Source of the DNA: JAYUZR01 sp043751595
Lineage (GTDB): Bacteria; Patescibacteriota; UBA1384; CAILIB01
Length of the DNA: 64,000 nt
Reading direction: 5' to 3'
Assembly: GCA_043751595.1 (NCBI GenBank)
Contig: JAYUZR010000020.1
Location: 1-64,000, forward strand
Made by a program: the position numbers and the translations under genes
Part shown: positions 40,397 through 49,635 of the stretch, one piece after another
Numbering within the stretch: position 1 is the first letter of the stretch
Layout: the number at the start of each line of letters is the position of its first letter
Notes under the pieces: generated by a model
What the model was told of the DNA's origin: nothing
The model's database searches: none
What the model saw: only the letters and a program-made list of their open reading frames with translations

Positions 40397-41206
40397 TTAG
40401 GCGATCTGTACATTCTCTTTTTCCAGCCGTACAAAACCTTCGCGGGCCATCTCTAGCAAGATCTCTTCGAGCAACTCAGGTTCCACGGCTAATTCGGTAA
40501 AAAGATCGTCACGGATTAGTACTCCACCGTGCGCAAGGAGGAGTTTGAGAATATTTCCCCGCACCTGTCGCCTCGAACCTTCAAACTTGGATTGTTTCGT
40601 ATAGTGCTTACTGCGCCGATTAGGATTTGGCAGCACCGTAGCCAAGTAGGTGCCGTAATCCATTAGTGCCGAATACCAGATTCTAGGCGAAGATTCATCC
40701 TGAGTTGCTGCAATAATCGGACGAAGTTGTTCGTCTCCAATCCCCTCTTGCCCTTCAAAAAAGTGATGAAGGTAGACGCGGCGAATGTTTGTCTCCAGTA
40801 CTACCGCGGGCAGATTATGAGCAAAGGCGCGAATGGCGGCCGCTGTGTACGGGCCAATACCTGGGAGTTGCTGGAGCGCTCCTTCGTCTTCTGGAATCTT
40901 CCCCCCAAAATGCATCAAGCAATACTGCGCCGCCCGCTGCAAATTAAGGGCACGGCGGTTGTAGCCCAACCCCTGCCAGTATTCTAATAGTTCGGCCACG
41001 GGTGCCTCGGCCAAAACCTGAGCCATGGGAAAACGCTGCATAAATGCCTCAAACTTTGGCGCTACCCGAGGGGCCTGCGTCTGCTGCAGCATGATCTCGG
41101 AGACCATAATAGCGTAAGGGTCGTGCGTTTCTCGCCAAGGAAAGGTCCGGCCATGCTCGGTAAAATATCCGTACACGGTGGCTCTAAAATCAGAATAATC
41201 TTCCAT
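40397..41206 (-). CDS. MutY/endonuclease III superfamily DNA glycosylase without Fe-S cluster
   Basis: The 269-residue product has the MutY-type core: PWRETHDPYAIMVSEIMLQQTQ, YWQGLGYNRRALNL, the helix-hairpin-helix LPGIGPYTAAAIRAFA and the catalytic strand VVLETNIRRVY. The Asp usual at the catalytic position (D in VLDTN/VDTH) is Glu here. The four C-terminal cysteines of the Fe-S loop are absent (NPNRRSKHYTKQSKFEGS stands in their place), and a winged-helix-like end replaces the NUDIX-like domain. It probably excises A from A:oxoG or a related lesion. An ATG five codons upstream is possible. Confidence 0.85.
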   Translation of the reverse strand: MEDYSDFRATVYGYFTEHGRTFPWRETHDPYAIMVSEIMLQQTQAPRVAPKFEAFMQRFPMAQVLAEAPVAELLEYWQGLGYNRRALNLQRAAQYCLMHFGGKIPEDEGALQQLPGIGPYTAAAIRAFAHNLPAVVLETNIRRVYLHHFFEGQEGIGDEQLRPIIAATQDESSPRIWYSALMDYGTYLATVLPNPNRRSKHYTKQSKFEGSRRQVRGNILKLLLAHGGVLIRDDLFTELAVEPELLEEILLEMAREGFVRLEKENVQIA

Positions 41207-41255
41207 GTCACTATCATGCACACCACCCCACTAGGCGACAAGCCTTAGCGGCCGG

Positions 41256-41264
41256 TGCTACACT
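41256..41264 (+). promoter_or_regulatory. Extended -10, leaderless start of 41271-41852
   Basis: TGC-TACACT ends six bases before the ATG at 41271. Confidence 0.68.
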
Positions 41265-41270
41265 AAGTAT

Positions 41271-41852
41271 ATGTTTGGGCAATTTCAAATGAACTACACC
41301 ATCCGCAGACTTATGCTGTCGGATGCCCTTATTTTTACCGGAATCGGCCTGGTAGTACCCATTCTCTCCATCTTTGTAAAGGATAATTTGAGCGGCGGAA
41401 GTATTGCTGCAGCAGGAATTGCCACCTTTATCTTTTTGGCGACCAAATCGATGGTCCAGATTCCCTTTTCCAATTTTACCGATGGCAACCCTGGGATACG
41501 GATGAAGTTTCTTATCTTTGGCACTTTTTTGATGTCCGGTGCCGCCCTGCTTTTTGTTCCCGCCACCACCGTAGCCACTATTTACCTTGCCCAGCTCCTG
41601 CGCGGGATTGGCGCCGGCCTCGCCTACCCGTGCTGGCAAGAATTGTGGACTTCTCACCTCGATAAACACCACGAAGGATTCGAGTGGAGCCTCTACAATG
41701 GCGCTATTTCTGTAGGTATGGCCACCTCGGCCTTAGTTGGAGGCACACTTGCTGAACTTATTGGCTTTGGTTGGACCTTTAGCTTGATGTCACTTCTTAT
41801 TTTTATTGCTGGATTAAGCCTGGTGCAGCTGTACCACTCACACCACAAATAA
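41271..41852 (+). CDS. Half-size MFS transporter-like protein
   Basis: The 193-residue product has about six membrane segments and the first-half MFS pattern (ALIFTGIGLVVPILSIFVKD, FSNFTDGNPGIRMKFLIFG as the loop 2-3 region, YLAQLLRGIGAGLAYPCWQEL). A complete MFS protein has twelve helices, so this is either a half-transporter that would have to dimerise or a truncated gene. No second half follows. The promoter is of the leaderless type. Confidence 0.8.
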   Translation: MFGQFQMNYTIRRLMLSDALIFTGIGLVVPILSIFVKDNLSGGSIAAAGIATFIFLATKSMVQIPFSNFTDGNPGIRMKFLIFGTFLMSGAALLFVPATTVATIYLAQLLRGIGAGLAYPCWQELWTSHLDKHHEGFEWSLYNGAISVGMATSALVGGTLAELIGFGWTFSLMSLLIFIAGLSLVQLYHSHHK

Positions 41853-41919
41853 GGGTGGCCAACCTAGATTGAGACTGCTAAGGTGACATGGTTACATCCT
41901 ACTCGCCACTAGCCTGTCG

Positions 41920-43947
41920 ATGCGTCGCACTCTTGTTATTAGTTCAGTCATTATCGTAGCCACTGCTCTTGCGGTGGGTGGTTATGGTATTGCTAAAAAG
42001 TTTTCAAAAAGCACAAGCGCCAGTCTTACTGTAAGTGCCAAAGATAAAGGCAGTGTCGCAACCATTGCTCAGCAAGCTACCTACAACCTGAGTGCAGAGC
42101 TCCAAAAAAAGGCAGTCCCAACCAATACGTGGTGGATAAGTGCCCTTACCGGAGATGTTCCGGAAACACTTTCTCCCCTTCCTTTTATGATTCAGTTTGT
42201 GGAGGGTGAGGTACGTTTTGGACTCCCAAGTGAGACCGCCCAAAAGAACTCGGTGATTGCCGTGCCAAATCCCGATATCTCACTCAAACTTGCCTCAGGA
42301 AGGGCAATTACCCGAACCACGATTACCGCCTACGATGCCACTCGGGTTTCGCTCGATCTACATGACCCACAAAACACCCCCTCACTTTCACTCACGCTGC
42401 AAAAGGGAAGTCCTTTTCAAGATGTAAGCATTACTCAGCCGCTGTACCTTAAGGCCGTTGGCGCCACACTTGAACAGCTTAAAGATTCTCGCTGGGTGCT
42501 AAGTAGCACTAAAGAAGGCAGATCGTACCGGATATATAGCGCAACCAAGCCAAGTACCATTTCCGAAAATACCTTCCTCTATAGTGGCGGATCTATCCGT
42601 ATTGGAGCGCTCCCCTCTGGTATTAGCACGGAGAATATCGGCACTTTTGATACCCTAAGCTTAGCCCAGGTAACCAAAGTTTCCACCGAGTATGAGGTGC
42701 GCGAAGCCAATAGTATTACCCGGCTCAGCTTTACTACGAGCAACGGAAAGCCAACTGCGTTCCTATTGCTACCGCATCAACAGTTAAGCAGTGCCCAAGA
42801 AAAACTCGGCACCTACTGGACCATTCGTGGCACGGCGTTTCTTTCTAGTGGCAATACGATTAGTACTATTATTCCGCGCCAGCAGGCGGCTGGTCAGCTT
42901 ACCCTCCCCGACCAAGACTCTGCCTTTTTCTTCAAAGAAAAACTGGAGCAGTATCTCCAAAAAGAGCTACAAGTTCCCCAAACCACCCCTGCTGGCTCAT
43001 ACTCTGGAGGGAAAGAACTCTATCGCTTGGCAAATCTTGCCCAGCTTGCTGAGCAAACCAAAAGCGCCACTGCGGATGGGTTCACCGAGCGTTTGCGAGT
43101 TCAGCTAATCGATTGGCTCACTTATACCCCAGACGAAAACGGCCACTATTTTGCCTACGATACCATTCAGCGAGGGTTAATCGCCCAAAGCCCCGAGTTT
43201 GGCATCGAGCAGTATAATGACCACCACTTCCAGTACGGCTATTTCTTATACGCCGCATCTATTTACGCCCGCTACGATTCCTCGTTTGTAAAAGAATACG
43301 GCTCCACAGTAGACGCCATTATTCGCGATATCGCCTCGAGCGATGCAACGGCGACCGAGTTCCCGTACTTTAGAACCATCGATTGGTACGAAGGCCACAG
43401 CTGGGCTGGCGGGACTGCCCGTTTTGCTGATGGCAATAATCAGGAATCGGTTTCCGAAGCGATTAACGCTTGGTACGGCTTACTTGAGTGGGGCAAAGCT
43501 ACTAATAATAGTGAACTCACTAAACGTGGCCAGTGGTTGTACGACCAAGAAATTACCGCCGCCTACACCTACTGGTTTAACCAGGGACCAGCTACTGCCA
43601 AAAAACCAGCCATCTTCGGCCAAAGCAGTGCCTCCTTGGTGTGGGCCAGCAAGTACGATTGGGCAACCTGGTTCTCCGATAAGCCCGAGGCTAAGCACGG
43701 CATTCTGTATCTTCCACTTTCTCCAGGCTCAGCCTACTTAGATCATCAAGATCTTATCGATGAAGAAATGACCAGCCTTACCGCAGCGCTTGGCGGGGGA
43801 ACTCCAACCGAGTGGAAAGACACCATTCTTATGGTGCAAGCTCTCAAGGACCCAACAAAGGCCCAGCAAGGATTCTCGGAAACCGTTCCCCTCGATCCTT
43901 CTAATTCCCTTCCCTATTTCTACGCTTGGTTAGCCGCTGTACGATGA
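41920..43947 (+). CDS. Glycoside hydrolase family 81 endo-1,3-beta-glucanase
   Basis: The 675-residue product has an N-terminal membrane anchor (about residues 5-24), then the GH81 architecture. An N-terminal beta-sandwich starts with VPTNTWWISALTGD. The (alpha/alpha)6 catalytic domain carries EQYNDHHFQYGYFLYAA (near residue 430, catalytic Asp), DWYEGHSWAGG, and GNNQESVSEAINAWYG (near 505, the catalytic Glu pair). It hydrolyses beta-1,3-glucan and should act outside the cell. It is the first of five overlapping genes with glycosyltransferases and an HlyD-like protein, so it may trim or release the polymer made by the same operon. Confidence 0.9.
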   Translation: MRRTLVISSVIIVATALAVGGYGIAKKFSKSTSASLTVSAKDKGSVATIAQQATYNLSAELQKKAVPTNTWWISALTGDVPETLSPLPFMIQFVEGEVRFGLPSETAQKNSVIAVPNPDISLKLASGRAITRTTITAYDATRVSLDLHDPQNTPSLSLTLQKGSPFQDVSITQPLYLKAVGATLEQLKDSRWVLSSTKEGRSYRIYSATKPSTISENTFLYSGGSIRIGALPSGISTENIGTFDTLSLAQVTKVSTEYEVREANSITRLSFTTSNGKPTAFLLLPHQQLSSAQEKLGTYWTIRGTAFLSSGNTISTIIPRQQAAGQLTLPDQDSAFFFKEKLEQYLQKELQVPQTTPAGSYSGGKELYRLANLAQLAEQTKSATADGFTERLRVQLIDWLTYTPDENGHYFAYDTIQRGLIAQSPEFGIEQYNDHHFQYGYFLYAASIYARYDSSFVKEYGSTVDAIIRDIASSDATATEFPYFRTIDWYEGHSWAGGTARFADGNNQESVSEAINAWYGLLEWGKATNNSELTKRGQWLYDQEITAAYTYWFNQGPATAKKPAIFGQSSASLVWASKYDWATWFSDKPEAKHGILYLPLSPGSAYLDHQDLIDEEMTSLTAALGGGTPTEWKDTILMVQALKDPTKAQQGFSETVPLDPSNSLPYFYAWLAAVR

Positions 43948-44906
43948 GCACCAAGATGTACACTCCACCACTTTCCCTGGTTATTCCCCTCTTTAATGAA
44001 GCAGGAAATGTTGGAAAGCTGCACGAAGAAATCTCTACAGTTTTAGAGGACTACCCAAACGCCTGGGAAATTATTTTTGTAAATGATGGCAGCCGCGATT
44101 CCAGCGCGCAGGTTTTGAGCGCGCTCTTTATCCAGGACCCAACCCATGTGCGCGTGATTACCTTGCGCACCAATAGTGGCAAAGCGCTCGCCCTGCAGGC
44201 TGGCTTTAGTGAGGCTAAGGGCGAGTACATCTTTACCATGGACGCTGATCTGCAGGACGATCCGGAAGAGATTCCTGCCTTTATTAAAAAAATAAATGAA
44301 GGATACGATCTAGTCTCTGGCTGGAAACACAACCGCCTTGATTCTCCCCTTAAAAACACTACCTCCAAGTTCTACAACTGGATTACCCGAAAAGTTTCTG
44401 GCATCGAGCTACGCGATTTTAACTGCGGCTTTAAATTGTACCGAGCCGAAACCGCCAAAGATCTTACCCTCTATGGCGAACTCCACCGCTACATTCCGGT
44501 TATGGCCGGGAACTTGGGCTATACCATCGGCGAGATTCCAGTTAACCATCGCAAGCGCTTTTCGGGCAGTACTAAGTATGGCGCCATCCGTTTTATTAAC
44601 GGGTTGCTCGATCTTATGACGGTAATGTTTATTACCAAGTACCGGTTCCGCCCACTCCATCTTTTCGGATACTTAGGGATTAGCTTCTTTGGCCTAGGCG
44701 CACTCGGTGCTAGCTACCTTACTATCCTGAAGTTTGCTACCGGAGCATCTATTGGCGAGCGACCACTCCTTCTTTTCTCAGTTCTACTGATGATTGTTGG
44801 TGTACAGCTCGCCATGAGCGGCTTAATTGCCGAGCTTATGACCAGCTCATCCCAGCGCCCAAAGGTGACTCCTCCCATTTCTCAAATAGAGCGCTCCGAT
44901 GTCTGA
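43944..44906 (+). CDS. Family 2 glycosyltransferase, DPM/polyprenyl-phosphate type
   Basis: The 320-residue product has a GT2 domain: SLVIPLFNEAGNVGKL, IIFVNDGSRDSSAQ, FTMDADLQDDPEEIP (the DxD), then RFSGSTKYG, and two C-terminal membrane helices. This matches dolichol- or undecaprenyl-phosphate sugar synthases, which load a sugar from a nucleotide onto a lipid carrier. The start is set at the ATG overlapping the GH81 stop (ATGA). It overlaps the next gene by eight bases. Confidence 0.9.
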   Translation: MSTKMYTPPLSLVIPLFNEAGNVGKLHEEISTVLEDYPNAWEIIFVNDGSRDSSAQVLSALFIQDPTHVRVITLRTNSGKALALQAGFSEAKGEYIFTMDADLQDDPEEIPAFIKKINEGYDLVSGWKHNRLDSPLKNTTSKFYNWITRKVSGIELRDFNCGFKLYRAETAKDLTLYGELHRYIPVMAGNLGYTIGEIPVNHRKRFSGSTKYGAIRFINGLLDLMTVMFITKYRFRPLHLFGYLGISFFGLGALGASYLTILKFATGASIGERPLLLFSVLLMIVGVQLAMSGLIAELMTSSSQRPKVTPPISQIERSDV

Positions 44907-46866
44907 GTCATTTGGTGAATGGAAAGAGGGATTCTTGCGCACTTGGTGGCGCGATCTCCTTGCCGTTCTTGTGGTGGTTGCGGGATCCGCCGCCAGCATT
45001 CTCTTTCTTCGTAATGCCCAGTATTTTGTTACCGGCTACCAAGACTGGGTATATAACGCTGCTCGCGCCAACTTCTTAGCCATTCACGGCCTTACCTCTT
45101 GGGATCACGTTTGGGCGATGGGTATGAATTACTGGCGAGGATTCCAGTTTGTCCCCAGTTACGCCATTATCGCCGTTGCCAAGCTTTTTGATGTATCCAT
45201 TCATCGCTCGATGGTCCTCAGTGCCCTCGGGCTTTTTATACTCTTCAGAGTTGGTATTTATGCAGCAGCTCGAAGTTTTAGAGCCCGCCCACTCTACGCT
45301 GCTGTGGCTGCCTTTTTCTCGCTGCTATACCCTGGATTCTGGAATGTAGTTACCGATTTTAATATCTTGTACGGCGCCGCGCTCTTCCCATTCTTCCTTA
45401 TTCTTTGGAATCACAGCTTTACTAGCCGGCGCGCCCGCACCCTTTTTGCTGCAGTACTTGGTCTTTCGGTGTATATTCACCCTCTCTTGGCCCTCGCCCT
45501 AGGCACATTGTGGGTTACAGGCTTAATTACCACCCACCAAAAGCCAGGTGCCAAACAGATTATCTTAGAGGTAGTCTTAATGGCCTTAGGCGCGTGGTTC
45601 TATGCTTGGGGACTCTTTGTAGTTGATCATTCCAACGCCGTAGTTTCTTCCTACCAATTAACCCGCGAGTTTATTGGGGTACTAGGAGAAAATAGCGCTA
45701 AGTTTAACGTTATCTACCCGATTGTAGCGCTCGGACTTTGGTGTTTGGTGGTGATTAAAGGAAAGGGCATCAAGCCTTCGAGCCGAGCTCTGCTTCTTGG
45801 TGCCAGCATTATCTGGGCTGCCATCTACCTTAATCTCTCCACTAGTAGTTTGGATATTCTTAACCGGTTCCAGATTATTAGAATGGGATTTGTTCCAGCG
45901 GCCGCCATTGCTGTATTACTTGCTGAACAGCTGAGTACCGGCACTAGGGTACGAACTCAATCGCTGTATCGTAGTATTTCAGTAGCAACCAGTGTTACCG
46001 CTCTTGTTTTCTCACTGTATTACGCAAGTACCTACGCTCCAAAAGCCGCTGCCACTATTCCCGATCCCGTTGGCGAGTTTTTTGTTGATCACGATCAGCC
46101 CCAGGGCCGGATTTTTATTGTTGATTCGATTATTGCCAGCTACAAAAACCCGCAGTGGCGCTATGTAATTGGCTACAACGAGCACCTTCTGCCTTCGCCT
46201 GCTGGAATCAGACTCCGAGAGCTTCTCACCTCCACAAGTCCCAATATCACCCTGAGCAAGACTGACCTAGAGTTAATAACCAGCTATACTCAGGCCCTTG
46301 GAGTAAGCCATCTTTTCTTACCTCAAGATAGTCCTTTTATTACTCCACTTCTGGGTACTGGTAGCTTTACCTTGGCTGGAAGCCTGCTTGAAGAAAAAGC
46401 AAAGTACGATGTCTTGCAGGTAGTCACACTGGCGCCCTCGGCTTCATACCTAACCACCCGCGAAGAAGAACAACTTACCGGTTGCGCAAGCGAATCCACC
46501 GGCTCAGCCGCTTTCGATGCCTGTACTCGCCAAGTAGCTTCCATCATCACTAACCCCGCTACCGAGAAACCACCGGTACTATACCCGGCCAATAACCAAC
46601 TCGAGGTCCAGGCCCGCGCACCAGGGACTATCCTCTTACAAGAGCACTACTCGGACCTCTGGAAAACAAAAACAGGCAGCATTACCAAAACCCCAACCGG
46701 CACCATGCTCCTCAAGATTGCTAGCCCTCCTCCTGAAAACGTGGTACTGACTAACAACTGGAACCCACTTTCAAAGATCTGGGAAATCCTCCTTCTCACC
46801 GAGCTCCTCCTTATTGCCCTAGCCCTTACTGTTCCAACCCTGTTCATGAGACAACGTCATGATTGA
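44899..46866 (+). CDS. Large polytopic membrane protein, probable GT-C-type transferase
   Basis: The 655-residue product has about eleven to thirteen membrane segments (residues 18-420) and a soluble C-terminal domain of some 190 residues before a last helix near 635-655. The form is that of lipid-linked-sugar-using GT-C glycosyltransferases and YfhO/PTPS-related membrane proteins; no catalytic motif is certain. Its place between a lipid-carrier glycosyltransferase and a polymer synthase suggests it uses the lipid-linked sugar to modify the polymer. It overlaps both neighbours by eight bases. Confidence 0.65.
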   Translation: MSESFGEWKEGFLRTWWRDLLAVLVVVAGSAASILFLRNAQYFVTGYQDWVYNAARANFLAIHGLTSWDHVWAMGMNYWRGFQFVPSYAIIAVAKLFDVSIHRSMVLSALGLFILFRVGIYAAARSFRARPLYAAVAAFFSLLYPGFWNVVTDFNILYGAALFPFFLILWNHSFTSRRARTLFAAVLGLSVYIHPLLALALGTLWVTGLITTHQKPGAKQIILEVVLMALGAWFYAWGLFVVDHSNAVVSSYQLTREFIGVLGENSAKFNVIYPIVALGLWCLVVIKGKGIKPSSRALLLGASIIWAAIYLNLSTSSLDILNRFQIIRMGFVPAAAIAVLLAEQLSTGTRVRTQSLYRSISVATSVTALVFSLYYASTYAPKAAATIPDPVGEFFVDHDQPQGRIFIVDSIIASYKNPQWRYVIGYNEHLLPSPAGIRLRELLTSTSPNITLSKTDLELITSYTQALGVSHLFLPQDSPFITPLLGTGSFTLAGSLLEEKAKYDVLQVVTLAPSASYLTTREEEQLTGCASESTGSAAFDACTRQVASIITNPATEKPPVLYPANNQLEVQARAPGTILLQEHYSDLWKTKTGSITKTPTGTMLLKIASPPPENVVLTNNWNPLSKIWEILLLTELLLIALALTVPTLFMRQRHD

Positions 46867-48448
46867 TTCATCCACACGCCCAGATAAGTTATCTAACGCC
46901 GCCCTCTTCTTCTTAGTATTGGCGCCGCTTGTGGTGGTTAATTATGGTTTGTACGTTTTCAATCCTGAAAATATCAGCAGCCCTATCGTGTACGGCTTCC
47001 AGGTTCTGGCCGATTTCTTCTCGATTCTTACCGTATCTGGGCTGTGGCTTACTATTTTGGTCGATCTTCTTACTCCGGCGCACCAGTTTACCGATCGCTC
47101 CACTCGCCGCCGCTGGCTTTTGGCTAACACGCCAACTGCCGATATTTTTATTCCTACCGCCGGCGAGCCACCAGCCTTAGTTGCCAAAACGATTGCCGCT
47201 GCTGTGGCCATTAGCTATCCCCACAAAACCATTGTTTTGGATGATGGTCGATCAGACGCTATTAAAAAACTAGCTGCACAGTACGGCGCCGAATACGTCC
47301 GCCGCGATCACAACCGCAACGCCAAATCTGGCAACATTAATAACGGACTCGCCAAAAGCCAAGCCGAGTTCTTTGCCGTTTTGGATGCCGATTTTATTGC
47401 CGAGCCAAGCTTCTTAGAAGAGCTTCTAAGCTATATGCAAGATAAAACGATTGCTTTTGTGCAATCTCCCCAGGCTTATACTAATTTGCAGCATTTTATC
47501 GCTAAGGGCACGGCGGCGGCTCAAGATATCTTCTATAAATACGTGCTCCCTTCACGTAACTCCAGTGAATCTGCCTTTTGCGTAGGAACTAACGTAGTAT
47601 TCCGACGTAAAGCGGTGGATGAAATTGGTGGCATTTTTGAGCTTGATCACTCCGAAGATATTTGGACGTCGTTAGTGCTTCACGAAAAAGGTTGGCGCTC
47701 TTTGTTTGTAAACAAGGTGCTAGCCCGCGGCCTGGCGCCAGATAACATGATCTCGTACTTTAAGCAGCAAAAGCGTTGGGCACAGGGTGGATTCTCAATT
47801 TTCTTTAAAAAGAATCCCTTGTTTATTGCCGGCCTTAGCTTTGATCAGCGCATGCAGTACCTGTTTACTTCCATGTTCTACTTTGTAGGCTTCTCGATTC
47901 TCACTTACCTCTTACTGCCGATTATTTACTTGATGACAGGAGCGAGCCCGATTCATGCTCAAAGCTCTATTCAATGGGTGTGGCATTATCTTCCCTTCTT
48001 TGTGCTGTTCTACAGCATCCCTATTTTGCTGAATGGAAAGATTTCGGTGCCACTGGTAAGCACTGCGCTCGCCACCTTTGCACCGTTTATCCAAGCCTTT
48101 TTCAGTACCATTTTTGGGCAGCGCTACACCTGGGTAACCACCGCCTCTAATAAGTTCACCATTAAAGATCAGGTTAGCTTGTACCTGTGGCCGCATCTGA
48201 TGCTCATCTCACTTTCGGTTTCTAGCGTTTTGGTAGCCTGGGTAGTGGTTCGCGATCCTACTAATACGGCAATCAATAGTTTTTGGGCCTTGGTAAATGC
48301 CTATCTCCTTGGTGTCTTTGTTCGTCGCAGCTTTGTGCCAGAAACTGAAGAAGAAGAGCCAGTACTCGTTATTACACCAAAACGCACAACCAAAAAGAGC
48401 ACTCCTTCGCCTCAGGAAGAGCAGCCCCTGGATCATCACCTAATCTGA
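46859..48448 (+). CDS. Processive family 2 glycosyltransferase, BcsA/curdlan-synthase-like
   Basis: The 529-residue product has two N-terminal membrane helices and a GT2 domain with the processive synthase signature: VLDDG (about 126-130), DAD (176-178), SED in HSEDIWTS (265-267) and QQKRW (303-307). Further membrane helices follow from about residue 335. There is no PilZ domain. This matches cellulose synthase/curdlan synthase-type enzymes that polymerise UDP-glucose and extrude the chain. The product could be beta-1,3- or beta-1,4-glucan; the GH81 gene in the same operon favours a beta-1,3-linked polymer. Confidence 0.9.
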   Translation: MIDSSTRPDKLSNAALFFLVLAPLVVVNYGLYVFNPENISSPIVYGFQVLADFFSILTVSGLWLTILVDLLTPAHQFTDRSTRRRWLLANTPTADIFIPTAGEPPALVAKTIAAAVAISYPHKTIVLDDGRSDAIKKLAAQYGAEYVRRDHNRNAKSGNINNGLAKSQAEFFAVLDADFIAEPSFLEELLSYMQDKTIAFVQSPQAYTNLQHFIAKGTAAAQDIFYKYVLPSRNSSESAFCVGTNVVFRRKAVDEIGGIFELDHSEDIWTSLVLHEKGWRSLFVNKVLARGLAPDNMISYFKQQKRWAQGGFSIFFKKNPLFIAGLSFDQRMQYLFTSMFYFVGFSILTYLLLPIIYLMTGASPIHAQSSIQWVWHYLPFFVLFYSIPILLNGKISVPLVSTALATFAPFIQAFFSTIFGQRYTWVTTASNKFTIKDQVSLYLWPHLMLISLSVSSVLVAWVVVRDPTNTAINSFWALVNAYLLGVFVRRSFVPETEEEEPVLVITPKRTTKKSTPSPQEEQPLDHHLI

Positions 48449-48452
48449 TCAC

Positions 48453-49256
48453 ATGAAATCTACCACCGCCCAATCCGCCATCCTCACCTACGCTATTAAC
48501 ATTAGCGTCATCGCCCTGGTCTGCCTGGCCACCCTTGGCGTAACCGCCCTCGCCCTGGCCAATAAAGTAAGTGGCAACAAAAGAACGTCTACAGGAGCTG
48601 TTCTTACCGTGCAAAAGAAGGAGTTTAAGATTGTAAGCGCAACTTCTGGAACGGTGAGCAAGGTAGTGGCCAAGTCTGGAACCTTTGTAAAAAAGGGAGA
48701 TCTTTTGGCCGAAACCGTGAATGAGATTCGCGATCGCCAGATTACTGTTCTTGAGAGCTTTGGCAATGCCAATGCCTCGGCCCAGACCCAGCTCGTACAG
48801 CTACAGATTGAGAAGGAAAAAGAAAAGATTTACGCCCCAACCACTGGCGTACTGGCCAACATTGATCAAGAAGGCGAGTACATCTGGCCACAGCAACAGG
48901 TAGGGCTTATCTATGCCGCCGAAGGAGTAGTCCTTACCGCTAGCATTACGGCAGATGATTTTAAACTACTCCAGCAGCACACCGGGCCATTAAACCTTAC
49001 CCAGTCCCGGCTTGAGCGCGATTACCAGGTAAACTTTGTCGGCAGTCGCACCGCCCTTACTAATGCCGAGTACCAAGAAAGTAAGATTGGGGCTGAGTTT
49101 TCTTTTGTAGATCCAGCCGACGCCGTTAATATGCTACAAAACGAAAAACTTAAGCTCGATCTTACCCAGCTACACGACGATAGCCAGAACCGCCCATTCC
49201 AGGTAGTGCTTGATTGGTACGATAGTTTACTTACCAAGCTTGGGGCGGACCAGTAG
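48453..49256 (+). CDS. HlyD/membrane-fusion-type protein
   Basis: The 267-residue product has an N-terminal membrane helix (about residues 14-36) and a biotinyl-lipoyl-like hairpin with KIVSATSGTVSKVVAKSGTFVKKGDLLAE and the second half KIYAPTTGVLANIDQEGEYI, separated by a short helical part. It lacks the long coiled coil of typical HlyD proteins. It probably sits in the inner membrane and guides the polymer through the envelope. It follows the synthase gene by four bases. Confidence 0.82.
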   Translation: MKSTTAQSAILTYAINISVIALVCLATLGVTALALANKVSGNKRTSTGAVLTVQKKEFKIVSATSGTVSKVVAKSGTFVKKGDLLAETVNEIRDRQITVLESFGNANASAQTQLVQLQIEKEKEKIYAPTTGVLANIDQEGEYIWPQQQVGLIYAAEGVVLTASITADDFKLLQQHTGPLNLTQSRLERDYQVNFVGSRTALTNAEYQESKIGAEFSFVDPADAVNMLQNEKLKLDLTQLHDDSQNRPFQVVLDWYDSLLTKLGADQ

Positions 49257-49331
49257 CAGTTTGCAGAGTTTCTTTCTGCTGGAGCCTAGTTTTTTACAAG
49301 TCGCTTTAAGGCTGTTGTATCGGTAAATGAT

Positions 49332-49352
49332 ATATATCACTATGTGATATAT
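49332..49352. promoter_or_regulatory. PadR-type operator overlapping the padR start codon
   Basis: ATATATCAC (49332-49340) and GTGATATAT (49344-49352) are exact inverse complements around TAT. The right arm overlaps the padR ATG (49351). Such AT-rich palindromes are typical of PadR/LadR-type sites, so binding would block translation and transcription of the regulator. Confidence 0.72.
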
Positions 49353-49635
49353 GAATCAGTTTATCTCACCCTCATTCCTTGTTCTTTCCGCCTTAGTCGA
49401 CGGCGATAAGCATGGCTACGCCATCATGCAGTGGGTCGCTGCTAAAACCGAGGACAGCATTCACCTCGGCCCTGCCAGTCTCTACACCACTATCCGCAAA
49501 CTTGAGCATTCAGGACTCATCTGCGAAGTCCCTGATTCTGACCCGAAGCGCCGAACCTACCACTGCACCGATCTTGGCCAAAGCACGCTTGAGCAAGAGA
49601 TGAAAACTGCCTTACTTCTTTTTAAGGCATCATGA
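49351..49635 (+). CDS. PadR-family transcriptional regulator
   Basis: The 94-residue product is a compact PadR: LVLSALVDGDKHGYAIMQWV (first winged-helix part), LGPASLYTTIRKLEHSGLI (recognition helix), RRTYHCTDLGQSTLEQE (wing) and a short C-terminal helix for dimerisation. It belongs to the small PadR-s2 group. It overlaps the next gene by four bases, which it probably regulates together with itself through the palindrome at its start. Confidence 0.92.
   Translation: MNQFISPSFLVLSALVDGDKHGYAIMQWVAAKTEDSIHLGPASLYTTIRKLEHSGLICEVPDSDPKRRTYHCTDLGQSTLEQEMKTALLLFKAS

Noticed and set aside
41271..41852. The half-MFS gene as first member of the GH81 operon
   Set aside because: A 67-base gap follows, in contrast to the overlaps inside the operon, so co-transcription is possible but not supported enough to include it.
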